A stretch of 64,000 nt of DNA from Myxococcales bacterium (GTDB taxonomy: Bacteria; Myxococcota_A; UBA9042), in contig SHZF01000007.1 of assembly GCA_009692425.1 (NCBI GenBank), positions 62,001-126,000 of the forward strand, written 5' to 3'. The translations under genes and the position numbers were made by a program. How positions within the stretch are numbered: position 1 is the stretch's first letter; each line of letters begins with the position of its first letter. Below the pieces are notes generated by a model. The model saw only the letters and a list, made by a program, of their open reading frames with translations, made no database searches and was not told the DNA's origin. This document shows, piece after piece, positions 17,158 to 26,907 of the stretch.

Positions 17158-19722
17158 CTACGCGTTGGGCGCCAGCACCACTTCGACGCAGCGTTGCGTG
17201 TCGAGGTAGCGGCGCGCCACGTCCAGCACGTCGTCCGCGAGCACGGCATCGAGGCGCTCCAGGTGCCCCTTCCACGCCGAGCGGCCGAGGCCGTACAATT
17301 CGTTCAGGCACAAGGTCGCCGCCCGCGCCGAGCGTCGTTGCAGCGCCGTGGCGTGGTTGCCGGCGAGGCTGGCCTTGGCTCGTGCCAATTCCTCGGGAGC
17401 GGGCGGCGCCTGCAGCACGCGGTCCAGTTCGGCGCGCAGGCCGGCCGTCGCCTGCTGCACCTTGTCGGGCGATGTGCCGATGTAGAACACGAAGTTGCCG
17501 GTATCGAGACCCGGCGCGTGGAATGCCGACACCGAATAGGCCAGCGACTGGCGGTCGCGCAGTTCGAGGAAAAGCCGCCCGGCCTGGCCGCCCAGCACCG
17601 TCGCCAACACGTCGAGTGCAAAGCGATCGGCCTCGTTGAGCCGGGCGGCACGAAAACCGAGGGCGACATGGGCCTGCTGCTTGTCGGCGACGCGCCGCAA
17701 CTGGACGGGACCGGCCAACGCAGGCGGCGCGGGCGGGCGCGGCGCGGCTAGGCCGCTGCGGCCGTGGGGCGTGCGGTCCGACAGGGCGCGGGCCAACTCG
17801 TGCGGGTCGATGTCGCCGGCAGCCCCGTAGACGAGTTGTCCGGGAGCCAACCGGCCGCGCAGGTGATCGAGCAGGTCTGCCTGCTTGAGCGACCGCACGC
17901 TCGCCTCGGAGCCCAACATGTCCATGCCGTACGGATGGCTGCCATAGAGTTCCGCCGTCAGCGTGCGCAGGGCCACGCGGGCCGGCTGGTCGGCTTCGTG
18001 GCGCAGGTCCTCCAACTGCACGCTGCGTTCCTGTTCGAGGTCGGCCTCGGGTAGCATGGCCTCGTGCAACGCATCGCAGAACAGGTCGAGCACCGCAGCG
18101 CGCGCACTTGACATGCCGACGGCTTGCAATGACAAGCTGTTGCGACCGGCCGAGCCCGCCAGACCCGCAGCAAGCGCTTCGACTTCGCGCGCCACGTCGT
18201 GCGCCGATCGCCGCCCGGAGCCGCGCGTGAGCAACTGCGCCTGGAGGTGGGCCCGACCGTTCGTCGTCGCGTCTTCGTCGCGCAGGCCGCCGAGCACGGC
18301 CACACGCAGGCTCCACACCGGCACGCTGCGGTCGGGGCGCGCCACCAGCACGTCGCCCGACGGCAACAGGATGCGCTCGATGCCGTCGAGCACGTCGGGC
18401 GTACGCAGGGCCAGGTCGGCAGGATGCAGGCGCAACCGCGCCGCCGTGTCGGCCAGCAGCCCGTCGGTGCGCAGCGGCGAGGGGTCGCCGTGCCCCGACA
18501 CGTCTTCGGTGCCCGCGAGTTCGACCACGCACACGCGGTCGGGTCCGAGATACTGGCGCGCCACGCGGAGCACGTCGGCGGCCGTAACCGCACGGACCCG
18601 GTCGTCGTACACGCGGTCCCAGTGGGGGTCACCTGTCGCCGCGGCAAAGTAGCCCAAGGCGTTCGCCTGCCCTTGCGCGGTCTCGAGCTTGTAGGTCGCG
18701 TCGGCCAACAGGTTTGCCCGCGCCTTGGCGAGGTCTGCGTCGGCAATGCCGTCCTTGCGCACAGCCTGCACGACATCGAGTGCCGCGGCGCGGGCGGCGT
18801 CGAGGCGGTCGCGGCTGGTCAGCGCGGTGATGGCGAACAGGCCCGTGCGAGGCGGGGTCCACGTCGACGACCCGATCTCGTTCGCCAACTGCTGATCGCG
18901 TTGCACGATGCGCACGAGCCGCGACGAATCGCCCTGGCCCAGCGCCAACGCCAGCACGTCCAGCGCGGCGCCGTCGGGGTGCTCCAGCCCGGGCACCGGC
19001 CACGCGACGACAAAGCGGCTCTCCGAGAACTTCACGTCGAGCACGGCGCCGCGCGGTTCGGTCACGCTCAGGTGTCCGGTCGACCGCGTGGGCGGCGGTC
19101 CCTTGGGCTGATCGACAAAAGCGGCTGCGATCGCGGCGTGCACCGCATCGGCATCGACATCGCCGGCAACGACCACCGTCGTGTTCGGCGCGACATAGTG
19201 CTTGCGCCAGAAGTCTCGCATGCGGTCGGGCGTCATCGAACGCACCGACTCCACCGTGCCGAGCACGGGCCGCGCGTAGGGGTGGCCCGCAAACAGCTCC
19301 GCAAAGACACGCTCGTACACGACGTGCATTGGATTGTCGGCGGCGCGGCGGATCTCTTCGACCACGACCTCGATTTCTCGGGCCAGTTCGGCCGCGTCGA
19401 AAAGGGGCCGGCTGACGGCGTCGGCGAGCACTTCTACGGCGGTGAACCACGACCGGCTTGGGACGACGGCGTGGTAGCAGGTGTGATCGTTGCTCGTCCA
19501 GGCGTTGATGTCGCCGCCGACGCGCTCGACAGCGGCGGCCACTTCGCCGACGCCGCGCGTGGGCGTGCCCTTGAAAAGCATGTGCTCGTGCAGGTGGGCC
19601 AGACCTTCTTCGTCGGCGAGTTCGTCCGCGCCGCCCGAGCCGATCCACACCTGCACGGCAGTCACGGGCGCCCCAGGCACCGCCAGCACGAGTGCCCGCA
19701 GGCCAGAGTCGAGCGTTCTCAT
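17158..19722 (-). CDS. M16-family zinc peptidase, two-domain
   Basis: M16 (pitrilysin-type) peptidases use an inverted zinc motif. The 854-residue protein has 'HLHEH' with His43, Glu46 and His47, and the distal ligand Glu122 or Glu123 in 'EVVVEEIRR', at the usual spacing of about 75 residues. Two homologous halves follow the M16 layout. The C-terminal half (from about 430) lacks HxxEH, as usual for the inactive partner domain, but keeps the 'ELYGSHPYGMDMLGS' region. There is no signal peptide from ATG 19722, so it may be cytoplasmic. ATG 19722 overlaps the mtnA stop by one base (TGATG). The small DUF pair follows. Confidence 0.88.
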   Translation of the reverse strand: MRTLDSGLRALVLAVPGAPVTAVQVWIGSGGADELADEEGLAHLHEHMLFKGTPTRGVGEVAAAVERVGGDINAWTSNDHTCYHAVVPSRSWFTAVEVLADAVSRPLFDAAELAREIEVVVEEIRRAADNPMHVVYERVFAELFAGHPYARPVLGTVESVRSMTPDRMRDFWRKHYVAPNTTVVVAGDVDADAVHAAIAAAFVDQPKGPPPTRSTGHLSVTEPRGAVLDVKFSESRFVVAWPVPGLEHPDGAALDVLALALGQGDSSRLVRIVQRDQQLANEIGSSTWTPPRTGLFAITALTSRDRLDAARAAALDVVQAVRKDGIADADLAKARANLLADATYKLETAQGQANALGYFAAATGDPHWDRVYDDRVRAVTAADVLRVARQYLGPDRVCVVELAGTEDVSGHGDPSPLRTDGLLADTAARLRLHPADLALRTPDVLDGIERILLPSGDVLVARPDRSVPVWSLRVAVLGGLRDEDATTNGRAHLQAQLLTRGSGRRSAHDVAREVEALAAGLAGSAGRNSLSLQAVGMSSARAAVLDLFCDALHEAMLPEADLEQERSVQLEDLRHEADQPARVALRTLTAELYGSHPYGMDMLGSEASVRSLKQADLLDHLRGRLAPGQLVYGAAGDIDPHELARALSDRTPHGRSGLAAPRPPAPPALAGPVQLRRVADKQQAHVALGFRAARLNEADRFALDVLATVLGGQAGRLFLELRDRQSLAYSVSAFHAPGLDTGNFVFYIGTSPDKVQQATAGLRAELDRVLQAPPAPEELARAKASLAGNHATALQRRSARAATLCLNELYGLGRSAWKGHLERLDAVLADDVLDVARRYLDTQRCVEVVLAPNA

Positions 19723-20873
19723 CAAGAGGCACCTCCCGCACGCCGTAGCGCGGCGCGGGTCACCATGGCTTCGAGGTCGGGCGCAAACGGCGCGCGCGCC
19801 ACGCCCTCCTCAGTGACAATGCCGGCGATCAATTCCGCCGGGGTCACGTCGAAGGCCGGATTGAACACATCGACCCCGGCAGGGGCGACGCGCACACCGG
19901 CCACGTGCGTCAGTTCGTCGGGCTGCCGCTCTTCGATCGGAATGGCAGCGCCGTGCGGGCACGTCCGGTCGATCGTCGACGTCGGCGCGGCCACGTAGAA
20001 CGGCACGCCATGGTAGCGGCACAGCACCGCCAATCCGTACGTTCCGATCTTGTTGGCGCTGTCGCCGTTGGCCGCGATCCGGTCGGCGCCGACAATCGCG
20101 GCCTGGATGCGTCCGGCCCGCAACAGCACGGCGGCCATCGAATCGGCGAGCAGGGTCGCGGCAATGCCGTCGCGCTGACACTCCCACGCCGTCAGCCGCG
20201 CACCTTGCAGCAACGGCCGGGTCTCGTCGATGTACACGTGCAGGCGCCGACCCATGGCCAGCGCCGTCCGCACCACACCGAGCGCCGTGCCGATGCCGCC
20301 GGTGGCGAGAGCGCCCGTGTTGCAGTGCGTGATCACGCCGCCGTCGAGCAGGAGCGGCGCGCCGTGGCGGCCGATGGCCAGGCAGCACGCGGCGTCGTCG
20401 AGATGGAGGGCGCGCGCTGCGGCGAATAGGGCGGCGGCGCGTGGGCCTGGAAGCACCCCGGCAGTCGCCCGCACGCAGCGCGCCATGGCGTCGAGGGCCC
20501 AGAACAGGTTGACGGCGGTCGGCCGCGTGGCGGCGTAGCGGGCGATGACGGCGGCCGCGCACGCATCGAAGGCCTCAGAGGTTGCCGTGCCGACGTCGAC
20601 CCGCAGTCCCGCATCGGCGGCCTGGCGCATGGCCTGGGCAACCCCGTAGGCGGCGGCGATCCCAATGGCGGGCGCCCCGCGCACGGCGAGCGTCCGGATG
20701 GCGTCCTGCAGGGCGGACTCGGTCGTGCAGTCGAGGTAGGCCTCGGCCGCCGGCAGGCGCCGCTGATCGAGCAGGCGCACGGTCGGTCCCGCGTCGAGCC
20801 ACTGCACGGCATGCACCGCCGACCCGAGCGTCTCCGTCGGCGCGCGCCTCCCGGTGGTGCCGGCAGCAGCCAT
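19722..20873 (-). CDS. mtnA: S-methyl-5-thioribose-1-phosphate isomerase
   Basis: MtnA converts methylthioribose-1-phosphate to methylthioribulose-1-phosphate in methionine salvage. The 383-residue protein has 'RGAPAIGIAAAYG' (65-77), 'THCNTGALATGGIGTALG' with catalytic Cys184, 'DETRPLLQGARLTAWE' and 'VGADRIAANGDSANKIGT' with catalytic Asp264. A GTG at 20876 directly precedes ATG 20873; the ATG is used, and either start lies within a few bases of the upstream stop. No other methionine-salvage gene is nearby. It sits between a large glycosyltransferase and an M16 peptidase, so the operon is not functionally tight. Confidence 0.93.
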   Translation of the reverse strand: MAAAGTTGRRAPTETLGSAVHAVQWLDAGPTVRLLDQRRLPAAEAYLDCTTESALQDAIRTLAVRGAPAIGIAAAYGVAQAMRQAADAGLRVDVGTATSEAFDACAAAVIARYAATRPTAVNLFWALDAMARCVRATAGVLPGPRAAALFAAARALHLDDAACCLAIGRHGAPLLLDGGVITHCNTGALATGGIGTALGVVRTALAMGRRLHVYIDETRPLLQGARLTAWECQRDGIAATLLADSMAAVLLRAGRIQAAIVGADRIAANGDSANKIGTYGLAVLCRYHGVPFYVAAPTSTIDRTCPHGAAIPIEERQPDELTHVAGVRVAPAGVDVFNPAFDVTPAELIAGIVTEEGVARAPFAPDLEAMVTRAALRRAGGAS

Positions 20874-20877
20874 CACG

Positions 20878-23800
20878 TCAACGCACCTGCAGGTGGCCGA
20901 TGGTCACCCGGTTGTCGGCGTGCTTGAAGACGCCTTCGCCCGACGCGGAAACAAGGTTCATGCGGGTGTCCGACGACGGATTGTACCAGCCCAGGATGAT
21001 CTCGTTCGGCCCCGCGTTCGTGCCCAGCGGCACCTCCTGGTCGAACGAATCGACGATGATGTCGCCTGCCAGCCAATGGTTGGTCTGGAAGCAGCCGGCG
21101 CACGGCTTGTTCTCGTCTTCGCTCGGGTCCGGTTGCGTCAGCGGCCAGCGGTCGAGATGGAGCGGATGCGGGTGCATGAACAGCTTCCATGAGGTCGACG
21201 TGGGCTTGGCGACCTTCCAGTAGAAGGTCATGCGGTATTTCTGGGCGCGCGCCACGCTGTATTCGGCTAGCTGGTAGCCGACGAGGTGGATGGAATTCTC
21301 GAAGTTCGCGTCGATGCGCTTGATGCCCGGCAACGCCTCGAATGCGGCGGGCGTGAGCAGCGCCTTGCCGATCCAGTTCTGGTCGTCCTGGCCCTTGTTC
21401 AGGCTCGTGGCGCACAGCACCAGACGCGACGAGGCCGCATCGAGCACCGGCACGTGGCGCCCGTCGTACACCATGCGAAAAGCGTGGTTGAGCTCGCTGA
21501 ACCCGTCGCGCGGCACCACCACGAAGCGCTGCAGCGGGTCGAGCTTGACCTCGCGCGTGCCGCCCTCGCCATACAACGTGATGCGCGTCTGTACCGCCTT
21601 GCCCGCCAGCAGATCGAGTACCGCGGAGCGATCGTCGATCGCGGGCATCGACTGCAGGTAGAAGTTCGAGTCGCCGCTTGAACGGCCCGACCCGTGGCTG
21701 AACGTGCGCGGCGCCCCCGTCTTGTCGTTGCCCGCGCCACCCGCGTCGGCGATGCGGACCAGCAGGTGCTTCTGGCTGTAGTGGAGTGACAGGCCCGGCA
21801 GCAGCGTCCAGGCGAAGCCGGTCGTGAAGGCGACGCCCGCGATGCCGAGGGCGATTGCGGCCGTGCGCGGATGCTCGAGTCGGCCGACCCCGCGCAGCAG
21901 CAGTTCGTAGAGGCGGGCGAGCAAGGCCTTTTCGGCGGCCAGCCGGTTCAGCACCAGCGCGACACCCACGCCGACGAACGCGCCGGCATCAGGAGAGGTC
22001 AGCAACGCGTGCAGCAGGTAGCGGGGACCAGAGCCGTCAGCGGCGGTCTCGGCGACGTAGCGCAGCGCCAGCGGAGCGAACAGGCTCGCAAAGACCCACG
22101 TGCCGAGGCCCGCGGCGACCCAGCCGTACCCGCCCGGCCGGTACTGTGCGGTGCCGGCGGTGGTCAAGCCGAGTGCAAGGAACAGACCCCACACGGCGGC
22201 GAGGTAGCCGTACGTCCAGGTGCCGGCGGCCTGGCTCGCGCCGATGCCGATGCCTGCGGCCGCGCACAGCCCGAGGGCGCCCAACACCCGGCCGGCGTCG
22301 AGGTGGAGGCCGATCAGGAGCGGACCAAACAGGGAATGCTCGCGCAGGGGGTCGAGCCAGTGGCCGCTGCCGCCGTCGCCACGCGGCAGCAGCCAGCGCA
22401 AGACGCAGATGCCCAGGAACGCAACGGCCGGCACCAGGAACGCGGACGACCGCACGCCGTCGCCCAGCGCGACGCCCCAGCCCTGTTTGTGTACGGCCGC
22501 GTGCACCGCGCACCCCGCCAACAGCACGCCGGTCGCGCAAACCGCAAGCGTGGCCAGCGCGACGACGCTCCACTGCAGCAACCCGCCCAACTGGATCGGC
22601 AGGCGCAGCCACGCCTTGCCCTCAGCCACCGCCCGATCGTGCATGGCAACGCCCGCCGCGAGCGCACCGATGCCGGCCAGCACGGCGGCACCCGCGACGA
22701 GTTCGGGTCGCGTCGCCTGGATCGTCACCCACAGTCGATCGTACGGATAGCCGTTCGTGGCCGCATTCGTTTTGAGCAGCACGTCGAGTCGCGTGCCGAG
22801 CGACACGAGCGCATCGAGCCCCCACACGAATGCGACGCCGCCGAGGGCCCACGCCGCCGGGCGCGTGCGCCGCAAGCGGTGCACCAATGTGCGCAAAACG
22901 GCAGCGGGGCGTGCCACGCCGAGGCAGAATGCCAGCACGCTCACCAGGGCGACGGCCCGCAGCGGGCGCGGCAGCACGAGTTCGACCGGCCACAGCGGTT
23001 CGCCCGTGCCGAACGAGAATGGCGGATCAAACGCCAGAAAGCGTGTCACCGATTCGGCACTCTTGCCGATCTCCCGGTGCAGCAGCAAGGTTGCCAGCGC
23101 GACGTAGATGCCGACCAGTCGCCCGCCGACGCGGCCAGCCAAGGCATCGTGTAGGAGCCAGGCGATCGCCACGGCGGCCATCGGAGCGGCGGGCGCGACA
23201 AGGTGCTGGAACGAGCGCACCATCGCGGCGGCCGCGACCAAGGGGCCGAGCGCGGCAAAGAACACTGCGATCGCCGCCTTGCGCTGCGCTGGCAGCCGAT
23301 CGTCGGCGACCCCGGGTGCGCCTGCGAGACCCGCCAGGGCCAGCACGAACGGCGCGCCCCACGGGTACAGGCCGAAGCCGATCTGGCCGACGAACCACCC
23401 GAAATCGCGCCGGGTCGCGTCGATGCCGGCACCGAACGGAGCCTGGGTAAAGCGCAGCCCACGCAGCAGCGGATTCTCTGGATGCGACAAAACGACCCAT
23501 GCCGCCAGGCCGAGCACCGCGAGGGTGGCCAGGAGCAGCAACCACGGCCCACGCCGGCGCTCCGCGGTGGCCAGCACGTAGGCCAGGGTCACGCCTGCTG
23601 CGGTCGCGAGCCCGGCGAGCCCCTCGCCCGGCAGCAAGACCGCCAGGCCGACCGCGCACAGCAGCGCCCATCTTTGCGCCGCCCCCGCGACCCCGAGCGC
23701 AAGGCCCAGCCCGTACAGGGCGTAGCCGAGGGGCGCCGTCGCCTCGAACGTCAGCGTGCGACCCAACCCGACGGTCAGGGGCAGCGTCGCGTAGACCAGC

Positions 23801-24735
23801 AAGGCCAGCCACCCGCCAATTGGCCCCAGCAGCCGCGCCGTGCCCCAGACCACCAGCAGGCCGCCGATCAGGGCAAGCAGCGCAGCCGGCAGCCGCACCG
23901 CAAACTCCGACGCCCCGAGGGTGCGCACTGACAGGGCCGACAAGACAGCTTCGAGCCACGGCACCGAGTAGACTTGGCCATCGCGCTTGTGCACCGGCGA
24001 CGCCAGCGGAGCCGGCACGACGCTGCGCAGGGTGTCGGCGAGCGCGGCGCGGGTCACGACAAGGTCTCCGCGCGAGAGCGGGCGCGCGAGCGCGATGTCG
24101 AGGTCGGGCGTCTTCCAGACTTCGGCCAGGATGCCGTCGCCCCACGTGCGCTGCAGGCCGCGGGCGCGCGCTGCGCCCAGGTGCAGGCGCAAGCGTTCGA
24201 TGTCGGTGGCTGCTGTCACGAAGACGAATGCGGTGCCGCGGTTCTGGAGTTCGGCGGCCGTCAACTGGCGGAACACCGCGTCGAGTCGGTCGCGCAGACC
24301 GGGCGCTTGGGCAATCGGCACCGCTCTGCCGTCGACACCGGCCACCACTGCGTCGAGATCGACGACCAAGGCGTGGGCGGGCTGGCGTTGGAGCCGCTGC
24401 ACGGCCTGAGTCAGCGCAGCCATGGGCGACGCGTCGGAGTCGGTGGAGCCCGAGACCAGGGCGTACTGACCGGGAGCGGCCTTGTCGAGGGCGGCCAGCA
24501 AGCTCGGGGGCCTGGCGGCAGCCCCTGGCGTCGGAATGGACGGGGCCGCACCCTCGGCCACGACGACGCGCGGTCGCCCAGCCATGAGGCGCGCCACCGC
24601 CGCACGGTCCATTTCCCACGGATCGAGCAGCCCGGGACCGCCCAGGCCCGGCAGCAGCAGCACAGCGAGCACAACCGCGGCGGCCGCCAACGGCCAACGC
24701 TGCAACGTCGCAAATGCAGTGCGCAGGGCGTCCAT
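20878..24735 (-). CDS. Very large GT39-like membrane glycosyltransferase
   Basis: The protein has 1285 residues. ATG 24735 starts a helix (about 15-36) followed by 'GGPGLLDPWEMDRAAVARLMAG', whose DPWE (38-41) matches the acidic motif in the first periplasmic loop of GT39/ArnT-type enzymes. Normally a 'KPPLxxWL' segment follows within about 40 residues; here its counterpart 'VPWLEAVLSALSVRTLGASEFAVRLPAALLAL' begins only at about residue 258. About 150 residues (62-215) are therefore inserted. A dozen or more membrane helices occupy about 265-1000, and a soluble periplasmic domain of about 280 residues ends the protein. Sugar donor and acceptor are unknown. It precedes mtnA by four bases. Confidence 0.72.
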   Translation of the reverse strand: MDALRTAFATLQRWPLAAAAVVLAVLLLPGLGGPGLLDPWEMDRAAVARLMAGRPRVVVAEGAAPSIPTPGAAARPPSLLAALDKAAPGQYALVSGSTDSDASPMAALTQAVQRLQRQPAHALVVDLDAVVAGVDGRAVPIAQAPGLRDRLDAVFRQLTAAELQNRGTAFVFVTAATDIERLRLHLGAARARGLQRTWGDGILAEVWKTPDLDIALARPLSRGDLVVTRAALADTLRSVVPAPLASPVHKRDGQVYSVPWLEAVLSALSVRTLGASEFAVRLPAALLALIGGLLVVWGTARLLGPIGGWLALLVYATLPLTVGLGRTLTFEATAPLGYALYGLGLALGVAGAAQRWALLCAVGLAVLLPGEGLAGLATAAGVTLAYVLATAERRRGPWLLLLATLAVLGLAAWVVLSHPENPLLRGLRFTQAPFGAGIDATRRDFGWFVGQIGFGLYPWGAPFVLALAGLAGAPGVADDRLPAQRKAAIAVFFAALGPLVAAAAMVRSFQHLVAPAAPMAAVAIAWLLHDALAGRVGGRLVGIYVALATLLLHREIGKSAESVTRFLAFDPPFSFGTGEPLWPVELVLPRPLRAVALVSVLAFCLGVARPAAVLRTLVHRLRRTRPAAWALGGVAFVWGLDALVSLGTRLDVLLKTNAATNGYPYDRLWVTIQATRPELVAGAAVLAGIGALAAGVAMHDRAVAEGKAWLRLPIQLGGLLQWSVVALATLAVCATGVLLAGCAVHAAVHKQGWGVALGDGVRSSAFLVPAVAFLGICVLRWLLPRGDGGSGHWLDPLREHSLFGPLLIGLHLDAGRVLGALGLCAAAGIGIGASQAAGTWTYGYLAAVWGLFLALGLTTAGTAQYRPGGYGWVAAGLGTWVFASLFAPLALRYVAETAADGSGPRYLLHALLTSPDAGAFVGVGVALVLNRLAAEKALLARLYELLLRGVGRLEHPRTAAIALGIAGVAFTTGFAWTLLPGLSLHYSQKHLLVRIADAGGAGNDKTGAPRTFSHGSGRSSGDSNFYLQSMPAIDDRSAVLDLLAGKAVQTRITLYGEGGTREVKLDPLQRFVVVPRDGFSELNHAFRMVYDGRHVPVLDAASSRLVLCATSLNKGQDDQNWIGKALLTPAAFEALPGIKRIDANFENSIHLVGYQLAEYSVARAQKYRMTFYWKVAKPTSTSWKLFMHPHPLHLDRWPLTQPDPSEDENKPCAGCFQTNHWLAGDIIVDSFDQEVPLGTNAGPNEIILGWYNPSSDTRMNLVSASGEGVFKHADNRVTIGHLQVR

Positions 24736-24865
24736 GCGGGGGGTCGACTCCGGCGGAGGCGGGCCGGTCGGACCGCGCGAAGGGGCCGGGAGCGTAGCAC
24801 GCGCTCGCGGGGAGGCCAAGGATGCCCGCGCCTTTCCGCGGCGCGTCGGTCGGTCGGCGTGGAGC

Positions 24866-25849
24866 CTACTGGGCCTGCCAACACGCGACGGCAACACCCT
24901 TGGAGCCGGTGCCGCAGGGCCGCAGCGCCTGGTGCTCGACGCGACAACGGGGCGTGGCGGCCGGGCAGCGCGGGTGGAATGCGCACCCCGTCGGAGGCGA
25001 ACGCAGGTTGGGGATTTCGCCTTCGAGCACCTGGAAGCCGTGCGCCTTGGCTTGCACCGGGTCCGTTCGCGGCACCGCGCGCAGCAGGGCTTGCGTGTAC
25101 GGGTGGCGCGGCGCCGCGAGCACGTTTTCGGCCGGCCCGATCTCGACGATGCGCCCGAGATACATGACGGCGACGCGATCGGCGAGGTGGGCGACTGCGC
25201 CGAGGTCATGGGCGATGAACAGGTACGCCAGGCCGCGCTGCTGGCGCAGGTCGGCGAGCAAGTTCAGCACCTGCGCCTGCACGGAGACGTCGAGCGCACT
25301 GACGGGTTCGTCGAGCACCACCAGATCCGGGTCCGTGGCGAGGGCGCGGGCGATGCCGACCCGCTGGCGCTGGCCGCCGGAGAACTCGTGCGGCCAGCGC
25401 TGGCGCAACGCGGCGTCGAGCCCGACCGCTTCGAACAGTTGCGCGACCTTCGCTTCGCGCGCAGGCCACGAGAGCCGCAGGTGTACGTCGAGCGGTTCCG
25501 CGACGGACTCGCCGACGCGCATCCGCGGGTCCAGCGCGGCATCGGGGTCTTGGAACACGACCTGCAGGCGCCGCCGCATCGGCAGCAACCGAGCGCGCGA
25601 CCATCGCGTCACGTCGGCACCGTCGAACCAGACCGTTCCGCTGGTCGGCGGAGTCAAGCGCAAGAGCGCGCGACCCGCCGTCGACTTGCCGGAGCCTGAC
25701 TCGCCGACGAGCCCCAAAACCTCGCCGCGCTCGATCGAAAGCGACACGCCATCGACAGCGCGGACGCGGGCCACCTCGCGCTGGAGCAGGCCGCGTCGGA
25801 TGGGGAAGTGCACCGAAACGTCTCGCAATTCTGCAAGTGCGCCGCTCAA
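24866..25849 (-). CDS. Oligopeptide/dipeptide-type ABC transporter ATPase, OppF-like
   Basis: The protein has 327 residues. TTG 25849 overlaps the oppD-like stop (TTGA) and is preceded by AGGAGG at a four-base spacing, which decides this rare start. Walker A is 'GESGSGKST', the signature 'FSGGQRQRVGIARAL', Walker B 'LVVLDEPVSALD' and the switch His is in 'FIAHDL'. The C-terminal Opp/Dpp domain follows, 'HPYTQALLRAVP' and then 'CAFHPRCP' with further Cys. It should energise import of peptides or other small solutes. No permease or binding-protein gene is adjacent, which is unusual for this family. Confidence 0.88.
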   Translation of the reverse strand: MSGALAELRDVSVHFPIRRGLLQREVARVRAVDGVSLSIERGEVLGLVGESGSGKSTAGRALLRLTPPTSGTVWFDGADVTRWSRARLLPMRRRLQVVFQDPDAALDPRMRVGESVAEPLDVHLRLSWPAREAKVAQLFEAVGLDAALRQRWPHEFSGGQRQRVGIARALATDPDLVVLDEPVSALDVSVQAQVLNLLADLRQQRGLAYLFIAHDLGAVAHLADRVAVMYLGRIVEIGPAENVLAAPRHPYTQALLRAVPRTDPVQAKAHGFQVLEGEIPNLRSPPTGCAFHPRCPAATPRCRVEHQALRPCGTGSKGVAVACWQAQ

Positions 25850-26907
25850 GCAGCCTCCTGCGGAAGCGCGGCCCAGGCAGGCACTTCGGCTGCTTTCCAG
25901 CACCGCGCTGCATGGGCGACGGCGCCAGGTTGGGCGAGCAAGCCCGGCCGCTCGTGTCGGCAGCGTTCGTCGGCCAGCGCACAGCGAGGAGCAAAGGCGC
26001 AACCTGGCGGGCGGGCCTGCGGCAGCGGCGGCATGCCGGCAAGTGCGGCCAGGCGGCTGCGGCGCGCGGCACCAGGTTGTGGGCGGCTGCGCAGCAACGC
26101 GACCGTGTACGGGTGGCGGGGCGCGCCCAGCACGACTTCGCAGGGACCCTCCTCCACAGCCATTCCGGCGTACATCACCACGACGCGGTCGGCCATGTGG
26201 GCGACCACGCCCATGTCGTGGGTGACGAGCGCGACCGCCATCCCGAGCGCGCGCTGGCGTTCTTGGACGAGGCGCAACACCTGGGCTTGCGTCGTGACAT
26301 CGAGCGCCGTGGTCGGCTCGTCGGCCACCAGCAGCGCCGGGCCGCACAACAGGGCCATCGCCAGGCACACGCGCTGCCGCATGCCGCCGGACAGTTCGTG
26401 CGGGTAGGTGCGCAAGCGGTCGTGCACAGACGGGATGCCGACGTCGGTCAGCATGCGAGCCGCGGCCGCCAGCGCCGCTGCGCGCGTCGCCCCCCGGTGG
26501 ACGGTCAACACTTCGGCCAGTTGATCGCCGATCCGCAAGTACGGGTTCAGCGCCGTCATCGGATCCTGGAACACGACCGCCATCCGGTCGCCGCGCAGGC
26601 TGCGCCGGGCCGCCGGAGAGAGCTGGCCCAGGTCCGTCCCTTCGAAATGCAGGCGAACGGCTGCCACGTCCGTCGTGCGTGCGTCATGCAGGCCGAGCGC
26701 CGCCAGGGCCGACACCGTCTTGCCGCTGCCCGATTCGCCGACGAGGCACAGCGTCTCGCCGCAGCCGACCGCAAAGCCGACATCGACCACGGCCGGAACC
26801 AAACCACGATCGGTCCGAAACGTGACGCGCAGGCCGGCTACTTCGAGCGTGGGGACACCCGCCGGCCCCGGCGCGCCGGCAGCGTCCGGTTGGCCCGACC
26901 GGGTCAC
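25846..26907 (-). CDS. Oligopeptide/dipeptide-type ABC transporter ATPase, OppD-like
   Basis: The protein has 353 residues. GTG 26907 overlaps the stop of the upstream lipoprotein gene by four bases (GTGA). Walker A is 'GESGSGKTV', the signature 'LSGGMRQRVCLAMAL', Walker B 'LLVADEPTTALD' and the H-loop 'VTHDM'. The C-terminal domain has 'HPYTVALLRSRP' and the Cys pattern 'GCAFAPRCALADERC'. It is coupled to the OppF-like ATPase, and the two probably form a heterodimer. The first 20 residues are a Gly/Ala/Pro-rich tail of no clear use. The permease partners are not in the window. Confidence 0.88.
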   Translation of the reverse strand: MTRSGQPDAAGAPGPAGVPTLEVAGLRVTFRTDRGLVPAVVDVGFAVGCGETLCLVGESGSGKTVSALAALGLHDARTTDVAAVRLHFEGTDLGQLSPAARRSLRGDRMAVVFQDPMTALNPYLRIGDQLAEVLTVHRGATRAAALAAAARMLTDVGIPSVHDRLRTYPHELSGGMRQRVCLAMALLCGPALLVADEPTTALDVTTQAQVLRLVQERQRALGMAVALVTHDMGVVAHMADRVVVMYAGMAVEEGPCEVVLGAPRHPYTVALLRSRPQPGAARRSRLAALAGMPPLPQARPPGCAFAPRCALADERCRHERPGLLAQPGAVAHAARCWKAAEVPAWAALPQEAA

